The notes under the pieces: model-generated
Told to the model about the DNA's origin: nothing
The model's input: only the letters and a program-made list of their open reading frames with translations
The model's database searches: none
Shown here: piece after piece, positions 21,568 to 32,698 of the stretch
Position numbering within the stretch: the stretch's first letter is position 1
How the letters are laid out: every line of letters begins with the position of its first letter
Program-made: the position numbers and the translations under genes
Assembly (NCBI GenBank): GCA_027475525.1
Contig: JAMWFC010000113.1
Location: forward strand, 62,001-126,000
DNA length: 64,000 nucleotides
Direction: 5' to 3'
Source: Macrolepiota albuminosa
Taxonomy: Eukaryota > Basidiomycota > Agaricomycetes > Agaricales > Agaricaceae

Positions 21568-24188
21568 TCAAGCCCATTGCATAACAGCATGTGGCCAAGC
21601 ATCTTGATTTGGCCATTTGCAAGCTGCCCAATAACTCATGATAGCAGTAGCTTCAGCTTCAAAGACAGGCTTTGCAGTATCCTTGCAAGCACGTAATAAA
21701 ATATAATTATCACCCAAATCTTTAGCACCTTGAGAGATTAAAGATTCAGATAATTTCAAGTCAGGGAGCAGTGCCATAATGCAATTAACCTGTGATCTTA
21801 AAATTCCATGTTGTGCAATGTTTGCATATAAATCATGATCTTGGCAAATTTCTTCACCTAAATTTCCAATCGCTGTTTCCATAGCCCATTGAGCATAGCA
21901 GGCTGGTGGTCCAACTTAGATAGTTTCAGCAGGTAGATGAGTAGGAAGATGAATGCTTTGGTGAATAAAATAGATACGATCTTCATGGCATTGGTAATAA
22001 ATTTCTTCAAATTTTTTTTCAAATTGAAAAAGAAGACAAGTTGATTTTTTGAGATTATCAGCTGATATACTCCACTGCTGAAGGAGCCAAATTGCAGACA
22101 CCAGTTTACAAAAATTGAGCCAGTACACTTCAGGCAGGATATGTTGAAGTAGAGCTGAGCCAAGTCCATATAAATAGATCTGATATTTCCAAGCCTTATA
22201 TCCTGTATTTCCTTTGGTTGCAGGGTTGCAAGGTGCATGTCCAAATGATGATGGAATATATAGTGTCAAGAGTTCAATAGTCTGACCATGAGCTTCCCAG
22301 ATTTTTCCTTCAAGTACCTTCTAATCCCAAGACTCTTTCTTATCAGGTGAATATACTTTCATATTTCCATGCCAGAGGCCAAGAAAAAGATCAGGATCAT
22401 TCAGACTTGTAAGATGCATGATATCAAATAGGAATATTTTTGGCACTCCAAAGGTCTGTGACAGGCCAGAAAGAAGTGTTTGTTTAGTGAGTCCAGTCTC
22501 AAATCGATTTTTTTCATATTAGTTGGGATTTGCAGATGAAAGAAGAAGGGCAAGGTTGGTATCATAATGAATAGTGGTGTTTTGATACATTTCTTTGAGC
22601 TGCGCAAGTGTAATATCATCATGTGTGCATCCATGGACACTGTAGTTGACAGGTTTCAATAAAGCAGGGTAATAGTGGCCGTCACCAGTACGACAGCATC
22701 CAGAAACTCCACAATATATACAACAGCCATATTTTCCACTATGACCAACTATTCCTGATGTATCTGCCATTGCTGGGCCATCTGCAGTAAGAAAGGCAAA
22801 GAAAGGATATGATTTCATGATATAACTTTGAGTTGATGCATTCCATATATAAAGTCTTTCTTTTTGAAGTGCAGCAATGTGATGAAATGCAGGATAAGTG
22901 AATGAATCTTAAATGACTGGCTTCTTTGGTCCACCAACAAACCCTCCAGGAAACACAAAAGACTTTGTATAGTGCAACTCAGGTGGGAGGTTGTGAAAGA
23001 TATTGATCCACATCTAACAGTCAGAGGGTTTATCATGGTATAGCTGGGCACCATCAAGAGACATCTATATCATAACATTATTTGATGAGATCTGACCAGA
23101 TTCTACACATTGAAGATAGTCTAGGCCTAACATGGTATTATTGTACTTGGGAATGATACCACTATTTGCACGTGCAAGGTCAAGAATCTTGCATGTCATT
23201 TGTTCTCAATAATGCATAAGGTCAGCTGTATAAGCATGACTATAAAGAGCCTGGATTATTGGACCAATTGGGATAGTAGGAAACTGTCGGACTGGTTTCT
23301 TAGTTTCAGGATAGTATCTAGGCTTTCCACAGACAGAACAACTGATATGGTGTGAAAAATGTTCTGTAAATCCAACACAGGAATCGAGACACATATCTTC
23401 CCAAATTGGGGATATGCCACTAAGTACTTTGGCACAGCTCTTGATTTGTTCATACAAAAGATAAGGGTCATCTGAATAACACTGCATCATTGCACATCGA
23501 TATGATGAATAAGTAACCTCAGAAGCATTTGTTGTAGCAAGAAAAGACTCCAGCGCCTTGCGAAAATGTCTGTCATTAGTATCAAAATGATACTCAGGTT
23601 TAGGATTATGCAGATGCTCTATTGCCTGCTCTGACATGTTGCTATTCTCAAGAGTTGCATCATGTAAGAGCTAAATGAAATGAGCTGTTTGATTGAGCAG
23701 AGAAATTGGTGAGTCAAGACTGAGTTGAGGAGCTGACTAAGATTGTGGTTGTTGTAAATTTTGTTCCTTGTGTGCATGTCATGTAGTAGATTGGTTATAA
23801 GAGTGCTTGTGCTCATGTATAGGAAGCTCATGTGTAGGAGAGTGCTTGTGTTGTTGGAGTGACAATGACATGTGTAGTTGATTATCGATCGGTCCTATTT
23901 CATTGCTAGATGTGGGCATTGACAAAGCTACCTGTCTTCCTGTGATTAGAGTAGAGTATAAGATGTATCTGAACATACCTGTGTATCTACTGTGTCTATC
24001 CGCCTCCTCTGTCTTGGATGATCCTCTTCATCTCCTAACGATTGTGCTTGTTTATTTGTCCTTAATTCTGTGATGCAATGCTGAGATAGATGTGACTCTA
24101 ACGCTCAATTGATTTGATTCTGAGAGTATGGATTGTGAGTGGCACACTTGGGATGAGGAACATCCAAAGATTCGGAGGATGGAGGCAT
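21568..24188 (-). pseudogene. Relic Plavaka/Tnp2-type (CACTA-related) transposase
   Basis: Minus-strand fragments read in order as one basidiomycete Tnp2/Plavaka transposase. An N-terminus begins near 24,188 with MPPSSESL and a degenerate zinc-finger-like stretch ending ESHLSQHC. The central part at 23,637-23,206 has YSDDPYLLYEQI, the paired MCLDSCVGFTEHFSHH and CSVCGKPRYY cysteine motifs, then QFPTIPIGP. Next come the TADGPAMADTSGIVGHSGK and CCIYCGVSG block with the HYYPALLKP motif (22,818-22,519) and a C-terminal block with AIGNLGEEI, CIMALLPDL and KDLGDNYILLRA (21,882-21,568). Stops and frameshifts separate the pieces, so it is inactive. These motifs are known from multicopy transposons of Agaricomycetes. 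No terminal inverted repeats were found. Confidence 0.8.
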
Positions 24189-25351
24189 GGCAATGGCAAA
24201 AGCAAGTCTTGAGTTGGTGATGTTGAAACTTTGATCATGCGGATACGAGCTGACAATGACTTCTATGAAAAGTAACTCAATTCTGATTGCAAGAATCAGC
24301 GCTGCATTGAGTGACCCAAACAGAATTTTGTTTTGAAATTTTTAGATTGTTATTTTGGCATTTCGAGATGAATAACAGAAAGCAAATAATATAGATAATG
24401 GTAAAGACTAATAATAGAAAACAAACATTGGACTTCTCACTGGGACTGATCACCCACCAGGGCGAAACAGATAAGATAAGACAACCCAAGTCCCACACAT
24501 TGTGTGTAATAGCATTTCCTTTAAGTGGGCTGATACATAGTTGATAAAAAAACATACAAAACCAAACACTTCTTTTCTGGTACTTAAAAGCTAACACATG
24601 TAGACACGTTGGGCAAATGGACTGCACATGGAACAATGGTAAAAGGTGACTTATGCAAGGAAGTTGAGATTGGGAGAGATGACGGGGGATACGCAGAGGA
24701 TTGACAAAATGAAGGAAGGGAAAGTCGAGATAACAAAAGACAGGGTAAAGTGGGTTCAATGTGGAATCACAGAAAAGAGAGGTTGGGATTTGGGGATTGA
24801 TCAAAGGGTCTGGAGACGATCAATGATTAAAAAACCTATTCTGAGACCGACCATTGGTCAGGAAGCTTATTTGAGGAGATCGAGAGGAAAGTGATGAATT
24901 AGAATTTAGATTGTGAGACCAACCAGTGGTCAAAACTTAAATTAGATAGTCAGAAAAACGTATAAAATGAATGTAGATAGAGAGAGAATACAGGTTTTCA
25001 TACCCCACAATCTCTGGTTTGGACTAAGCTTGTTTCACATGTCTCGTTAGTCTTGTCTTGTTGACATCTGATCTGGTCTTGGTGATTCGTCTTGTCTGGC
25101 ATACTTCTGGCTTGTCAACGTTTGATCCAGTGTCAAACACCGCATGCTCGCCATTTTTGGCAGTGAGCACGAATCTTCTCGGCTTCTCAGTGCTCCGTAC
25201 TTCTCTGTCTTAGCTCTGTCTCGTCAGTCTTGGCTCTGCTTTTGTTTGCCCCGGCTCAGTACTCAGATTGATTGTTTGGTTTGGCTTCTCTGCTTTAGTC
25301 TCAGCTCTGTTCTCAGCTTGTCGGCTCATTGGTTCCTTGGCGTCTCGACTA
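24189..25351. other. Non-coding flank with short repeats
   Basis: No gene supported. Two related palindromic motifs, GACCGACCATTGGTC near 24,846 and GACCAACCAGTGGTC near 24,919, occur about 70 bases apart. From about 25,010 the sequence becomes T/C-rich with recurring CTTGTCTGG/CTCGGCTC words. The 82-codon plus frame at 24,646-24,894 has no recognisable feature. Confidence 0.4.
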
Positions 25352-25354
25352 CCT

Positions 25355-25771
25355 CACTGCTGGCACTGGAAAGTATTTCCATTGGAAAAAGTACAAAAAA
25401 AACCTGTTATACCACTTCTACATTGTTTTTTCCCAAGAAATATATCAATATTTCCCCACTAAAATAGTTAGAAAAATTTTCACCTTTTTCCCAACTTTTT
25501 TCCAATGAAAAATACTATCTTTTTACCATTCTTTTCCTAGAAATAGTGCATTTTTTAGGAAAAAAGTGTGAAAAAGCAGCATTTTTTCAGAAAAACAGTG
25601 GCAAAAGGTGACATTTTTCCTTGTAAAACAGTTGAGAAAAAGATAAACATTTTTCTAAATATTTTGGTGAGAAAATGCTTACATATTTCTTGGGTAAACA
25701 CCACATAGAAGTGGTATAACAGGTTTCTTTTGTACATTTTCCAATGGAAATACTTTCCAGTGCCAGCAGTG
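25355..25771. mobile_element. Foldback MITE with CACTG termini and 3-bp target duplication
   Basis: The left end, CACTGCTGGCACTGGAAAG, is repeated inverted at the right end. The inverted repeats remain alignable for about 90 bp with a handful of mismatches, and weaker complementarity continues inward, so the whole 417 bp is nearly one hairpin. It is flanked by the direct repeat CCT at 25,352-25,354 and 25,772-25,774. CACTR ends with a 3-bp target duplication are typical of the CMC/CACTA superfamily, to which the Plavaka-like transposase nearby also belongs. A trans-mobilised relationship is inference, since no matching termini were found around that transposase. The element has no coding capacity. 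Confidence 0.85.
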
Positions 25772-25774
25772 CCT

Positions 25775-28728
25775 TCAGCTAGTCGACATCTCTGATTGTT
25801 TTGACTCGACATTTCTGCTTCCGTTTCGGCACACTGGCGTCTTGACTTCTTCGGTTTCTACCTGCTGCTCAGCTTCACTGTCTGCGCCGCCTTTTGCTCA
25901 CTAGCACTTCTCTCGCCTCTATTCGAGACGATTCTCTTTCTCGCTGGGGTCTGTCTTCTTCCGAATTTCATTTTATTTCGTCTAGTACTTGTCTACCTCT
26001 TGCCTACGAATTTTCGTCACATCACGACGAACGTTACTTCACGTTTCCGCCGCATACACCCATTTTCTTATCTAATCCGACCTCTACCCTTGCCCTCTGC
26101 TTCCGACTCTTTCGTCTTCGTTCGCGATCCATCAGATAGTCCACTCCACGTCCACAACGTCTAGGCACCCATAGAACCACCAAAAAAAAAATGAAAACAG
26201 GGGCGGTCAGGTCATGTGATCTCAGCCTCAACTGTAAACACTAGCCGCGAACGTTCTCCAGTATTGGCTGAGACCTACGCGCGAGAAGGCTGAACTAGAT
26301 TGATTCCAAGGCTGGCGCCTATACCCGGGCCTACCCCAAACAACAAGATATTCTCCGCTGTGCTCCGAACAGAGATGGACTGACCAAAAAGCCTGACGAC
26401 CCATGCATAACCTGGATCTCGTCGCAGGCCCGGAAACTTCGATTGGATCGTCGTGGCTACCTTCGTGTACTGTCTCTTTGGACACTCGGACATGCGTATA
26501 TCATAGCATCAACATTTATCTACCCCAGACAGTCGTCAGCTTGCATTGTCACGCTGTCATACATTGGCCCTTCTTTCAACTTAAATGCACTGTGACTCTG
26601 CTCTCGTCTGTACTCAGACGGTAGTTCCGTGGTCTCGGTCTCCGACGCAGAAGTGTGTCATATTTTACCTCTGTTTTCTATCTAAATCCTATTGGGGAAC
26701 AGCAGAGGCGGCTACGGTTTACAACGCGGTATGCAACAGATCCACGGAATTGACACGTACCTAGACCATTACGACTCATACGCTTTCAAGAAGACCCACC
26801 CATTCGTATATGCTTTATATATCACTCTCGCGCTTGGAGCCGTTTCTCTCATTGCCTGGGCATCCTAACGTGATAAGCACAGTCTTCACTTCACGCGTGC
26901 ATGCTACATGCTCCAAGCAACTCTCACATGTCTATTTTCTATCGGGACTCAGCGCTCAGCCATTGTTGATCAATCACCTTAGAGATCGTGAAGCTCACAC
27001 ATTCCTCGATGCTTCCCAACTACGTTATCACTTTCATCGCGATTCCACAAACCCCGAGGGCGTCTTACTCCATGAAGGTCTGCAAACTTGATACCCCTGG
27101 TACGCTTTCTAAGCGAATATTGAAGTGTGTAGATGGAAGAACGGAGTGTACTTAGGGCATCACACGTCTCGCACATTGTCCCGCCTTCATTCCCGGTTAA
27201 GCTAGAAAACTAATCGAGACCTTGCCCTCGTCGTATGATTGCTCCTACTATCGAAGCTTTTGGCTGTGATGTTCCTCCTCCTTGCGTTTCCCGTTTTCTT
27301 GTACACCAGGACTCCAACGAGGTAGTTACCAGATATCATTGACTAAACTGGTTTGTTGGGTCGTTCATCAAAAGAAAAAAAAACCATGCCGTCACAGCGT
27401 TCTTCCGCCTGTAAAACATAATATTAGAATCCTATCCCAAGACGCTAGGCCTCTCTTCCATCGGTTGAACTTCTACACATAGCCGAGATTCATCTTTCTA
27501 GCTGCATTTCTACGATTTTTGTATGTACCTGCAACTGTTTCGGAACTCAGGGCACTTGCAGGCTTCTTCCTCAGAGCTGAGATAAGCACGAACCTTTCGT
27601 AGCTCTAAATACTTGCAGGCACAAACCTCGTTGTTACTGTTTCCGGTCTCCAATATTCAAGCTCTGCCAGTTGCTTCCCTTCAACATCTGCTGACCAGAG
27701 GCCGCCAACGTGTTCTTCCAAACAAAGTGCACTTTGCACAAGTCGCTTGTCAGAGACGACATTCCAGTAGAATAAAACCTCAGCTTTCTATTGATACTCC
27801 AACAATTTTCACCCCTCGAACCTATTGTACCGTGACAGCAATGGTCAAGTAGAACTCTCCGACAGTAAAACTGGATGCGGCGTCCTGTATTCGGCCCTAC
27901 GATGATCAAAACCGGTCTATCATCATCTGAACCAATCTGGGGCATTTGAAAGTCTTTAAGGGATGAATTGCTTCACCACTCTGTGATTGAATCGAGAAGG
28001 GCCCATGTACCATTCTGACATGAGCTCTTCAGTCCGACTGGCGAGCAATTTGAATTATGACAGCTTGTTTTGGACAATCTTCTTAGCGTCTGTTCAGCGG
28101 TGATTACTCGGCGATAGGCCAATATTTGAATGGTCATTGATATTGGTTCAAGGTGTGGGAATTCCTCAAGTTCCGCGTCTTGAAATCGAATGGTGAGCCC
28201 GTCTTGAACAACGGAAGGCCTTCGAATTCTTTTCCATTACACTGGAAGAGCCCCAGCGAACTCTGCTTCTAGACCTTCACGAGGTAGTAAAAAACAATAA
28301 CGGCGTGAGGCTCTTTGGCTCCTTTTTGGAGAGGGCTATCAAAACACCGACGTATTACACTAGCACAAGTATGGCTCCGATCGTGACTTCATAGGTAATA
28401 AAACGAAAGTGCCGAACACAAACCGTACCGAAATATACCCGCCGTAGAGAAATCGAGAAAATCTTGGAATTTCTTAAATCCTAGTAGAGCATACTGGAGC
28501 GGTCAGATCTCGGTATGGATTCTTTGGTCGATTCGACTAACTGGGCAAGTCGTTAAATTCTCGGGTTTAAGAATAAACTCGACGTACTCCCGAGACCCAT
28601 TACAACTTGCATCAAACTGAACACATGGTATCTCACGTGTTGGAATTTAATTCTTATCCACCATATAGCGCTACTGGCACTGGATCAAAACTCTATGTGC
28701 GGTACCGTGTTTTTACCGGAAAAGCTTG
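25775..28728. other. Long intergenic region without a supported gene
   Basis: About 3 kb of mixed composition between the repeat block and the xylanase gene. CpG content is normal again from about 25,900. No frame shows a domain or credible splice structure. A minus-strand stretch near 26,330 contains the dinucleotide-fold-like FGVGPGIG, but the rest does not match a dehydrogenase. It may contain a decayed or very short gene and the xylanase promoter. Confidence 0.4.
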
Positions 28729-28735
28729 TATAAAA
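28729..28735 (+). promoter_or_regulatory. TATA box of the xylanase gene
   Basis: TATAAAA lies 58 bases upstream of the xylanase ATG, a normal position for a highly induced fungal secreted-enzyme gene. No other element is claimed. Confidence 0.5.
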
Positions 28736-28792
28736 TCAACCAATGACACACTGTAACTCGTTGTGGTCATCCAAGGGTAACGCTCGAACATT

Positions 28793-29745
<953 letters not shown>

Positions 29746-30142
29746 AAGTCAATTGACAACAAGAGGTAAAAGAATAGATTGATCTATATACAACTCATTT
29801 AACACTCGCGCTCTCAGATCACTCCCCCTTCCATGCAGTTCATCATATGATGTTCAAAAATTTGGTGGACCGTCGAGATTGAGATGTAGAGTTTTGCAAT
29901 CGGCTTTCGTCGTCTTTAAATCGAAATGAATTGAATGAATATTCATCCATTCAACTTGTGATGTGATGTCCAATCTTGAGATTAATCCAGTTCCTCCGTG
30001 TGCTTGGGTCAGCTGGGTGTCCACAGCATCTCGGCTCAGCCCTTGATCAGATATTTTTCCGATGTGTTCCTACCGAGCCGTATTATTCAAAATATCGCAT
30101 ACACCACATTTGAATTAACGTTATCACGGGTGCACGTTTACA
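29746..30142. other. Intergenic, 3-prime flank of two convergent genes
   Basis: AT-rich spacer between the xylanase and the minus-strand BTB gene. Nothing recognised apart from presumable 3-prime UTRs. Confidence 0.5.
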
Positions 30143-31270
30143 TCAGGTATTACCGCCGGCGTCATCGTTGGCACTTCCAAGGTCCGAGTCCGATGAAAAC
30201 AAGAGACTGCTGAAGCTTGGAATACGTTCGATACTTCTTTCTACTTCTGTTCTCCACGCTTGAATATCCTCGCGCTCGGTACTGCAACAGAATTGACCAA
30301 GTGTACCGAAGGTATCATCAAGATTGCGGAGTGACTTGACACCCTTGCCTAATTTACGCATTATGCGTATTGTGGTAGTGTCAGCCGTAGAAACCCTGCA
30401 TCCACCACATCCGCGTCCGGAACGTGTTCCTTTGTAGTTGTAGTAATGTTGGGATACCTTGCGAGATTCTGACAAAGACAGAGCGATTTGAAGGACTTCG
30501 TCCCATTTCTCGAGATATTCAAACTGTTGAGGAAAATGTAAACGAACGAAATACGAATAGAGTAAATGAATGAATCTATACTGAATCCGGTGTACTTACC
30601 CATACAATAATCATAGGTGAAGTTTTGATTAACTTGACCATCTTTACAGATGATTCACCAATCATAAAAGGCGTAGTCTTGTTCATAAGCTCCCAATCTT
30701 GACTCTCAATAGCATAGCCCATGACAACACTAGGGCGATTTACAAGATCATGCTCGAGGGTTTGTCTTTAACAGACACTTCTTAGTTGATTGCACTTGTT
30801 GCGCAGTTAGTAACTTACTGTCTACGTATCTTGCAAACCTGTTGCGCGGGGTACACTCCATACGAATCTGCAGCAAGGGAAAGTGGTCCAAGAATACGGA
30901 AGTCGACCGCTTCTAAATCGGGGTGTGGGGAAGCCTGAAGAAATCGAAAAAGGACCTCGAGTGTCGTGGAGGGTTCTGGAAGTTGCACCTGTTGATCATG
31001 TTGACTGGTAAGTAAGTTTTTCGTCCAAGCTTTGATAATTCCTTCGTGTAGATTGAAAGCAACACCATCACTGGATACGAAACTTATACAAGTCTCATCT
31101 ATGGCTCATCAACCAACTCGTTAAGTACACAGAGATCAATTCATCGAGGAAAACTCACCACCAGGCTCAGGTGTAGAGTCGGGAAATTCACCAGATACCG
31201 AAACTGTTCCGGCGTTGCCTTCCAAAGTTTGGAGATACTCCTTATATGCAGCGATCAGCAGAAAGTGCAT
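30143..31270 (-). CDS. BTB/POZ domain protein B (tandem paralogue, model uncertain)
   Basis: Minus-strand, multi-exon gene. A possible start is the ATG at 31,270 (MHFLLIAAYKEY). A BTB/POZ fold follows: SSDGVAFNLH, then VQLPEPSTTLEVLFRFL, LEAVDFRILGPL, and a YGVYPAQQVCKIR segment equivalent to the 'KY.VF.AMN.CKI.M' block of basidiomycete BTB proteins. The C-terminal exon (to 30,143) has a Cys-rich GCGGC, SLRNLDDTF and AWRTEVERSIERIPSFSSLL. This layout is the same as in the neighbour at 31,255-32,243. Introns of about 50-60 bp are implied, but I could not fix every junction. The first 16 bases overlap the end of the upstream copy. BTB domains mediate dimerisation, and such proteins form large expanded families in mushrooms. 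The substrate is unknown. Confidence 0.6.
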
Positions 31271-32243
31271 CTTGCCCTGGTTCGAATGATTACCTGGGAT
31301 AACGTGGTTATGTCACCAACAAATGCAATATCAGCGAATGTTGGGATCGAGGAAATTTTGGCGCGAATCGTGTCACGCCAGGACTCAAGTGGTCCTCGAA
31401 AGACCGATTGACAGCAAGTAGGGATTTGGAATACAGTGTCGAGGTCTCGAAGGACATCCAAATTAGCACTCAAACGTGCAATGATGCCCAAAAGGTATTC
31501 ATGCAGGACCTTGCCGCAAACAGAGCACGGGGACCGGGACGTGATTTCCGATACGGGAGCACTTGTGATTGCAAACTTCCAGATGCTGGCCCACCGATCA
31601 TAATACCGCACCTGTCCTGTTGTAAGTTACTCAGAAGAGACGACTAGGAACTTGACATGCCCATGGTGTCACAAAATAGTCAGGAAGAGTCTGAACGAAT
31701 GTTTCTAGAGGACGATCAAGAAGGAGAGGCGCTGCGCGAGCGACGAGTTTATGTACAGAATTCTTTAGAGCATGTAGAAAGATTGCTTCAGTGTGATCCT
31801 CGAGATGTTCCCTGTGGTCGAGTCCAGTGAGGATTGACCAGATACTGTGACATCGAAACAACTCACATCATGTAAATCGAGCACAAGTTCATCGCGGGAA
31901 AGACACGATACTTTTCTGCAGCTTCTGCCAGCAAAGCCAAAGTTTCAAAGTCCACCGCGCCAAGTTCAGGCTGAGGTTGAGGATAGATGAATTGAAAGAG
32001 TAATTCCAGGGTCGACGACGACTCTGGCAAAATAACGACCTCATCGAATGTACTATGTTCAGGTGGTGAGACCTTCCTTGCAGGTCGTCAAGTTCAACTT
32101 GTGGATACGAAATCGAACTCCATCAGATGACTGAAAAACTACCTCTGCATCAGGAGCATTGACTAGAAACAAATTCGATTTTATCAGTCCCAGGGACGAA
32201 ACTGAAAGTTGTCGAGATGCTTACATTTCTCAGAATGAGACAT
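31255..32243 (-). pseudogene. BTB/POZ domain protein A, apparent frameshift
   Basis: It starts at the ATG at 32,243 (MSHSEKF) with an intron in the seventh codon, then NAPDAEVVFQSSDGVRFRIH, the start of a BTB domain. Near 32,070 the reading frame breaks: KLNLTTCKEG is followed in another frame by SPPEHSTFDEVVILPESSST. About two bases seem to be missing, and no intron can explain the gap. Downstream parts are well preserved: LELLFQFIYPQPQ, EAAEKYRVFPAMNLC, a 55-bp intron, EHLEDHTEAIFLHALKNSV, PLLLDRPLETFVQTLP, and the C-terminal exon with RYYDRWASIWKFA, LRDLDTVFQ and ESWRDTIRAKISSIP, ending at 31,255. Either a recent pseudogene or a sequence error. It heads a tandem pair with gene B. Confidence 0.65.
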
Positions 32244-32698
32244 ATCACTGTTATTGCGTTCCAAATTGTCTGTTGTTGCAGCTGACATCTGTGAAGGGAC
32301 AAAAAAGACACGCATTGCTCATTTGTGAAAGGCGCCGCCTCATTGAGGCCTCATGCGAGCATATGAATGTGACAGCATTAGTAGTTGGGCGCTTCCTGTC
32401 AGGGATTGTTCTTCTTGATACATCGACTGAAGAGACCATAGCTCATTTGAGAGTATAGATGCATTCAGACTTTTTCCCTTGGTTTGCTTTCTCCGCGCCA
32501 ACGTCACAAGTGAAGGGGCGGAGTTGCAGGTATTCAAAAATGACTACATAAAACGTCAATTTATTGGAGGTATGGTGAACCCTAACCCCAAACAATTGAA
32601 GTCGAATAATCGGTTACAGCCGACGCGAAACTCCAGCCACGGGCGGCAGTGTTGCCACCATCACCGTCTCGTCGCTGGCTGCAGCATCCAGCTCCCCA
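32244..32698. promoter_or_regulatory. Divergent intergenic region of BTB gene A and VPS74
   Basis: A 455-bp spacer between two oppositely transcribed genes, so it must hold both promoters. No clear TATA box or other named site was seen. The frames in it (for example 32,159-32,458) have no recognised similarity. Confidence 0.4.

Noticed and set aside
26228..26493. Short-chain dehydrogenase fragment (FGVGPGIG)
   Set aside because: Only the glycine motif fits. Neither side continues as a dehydrogenase in any frame, and the motif is short enough to arise by chance.
31275..31295. tRNA-like GGTTCGAATG word
   Set aside because: No acceptor stem or anticodon arm can be built around it, and it lies in BTB coding sequence. 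No tRNA gene was found in the window.
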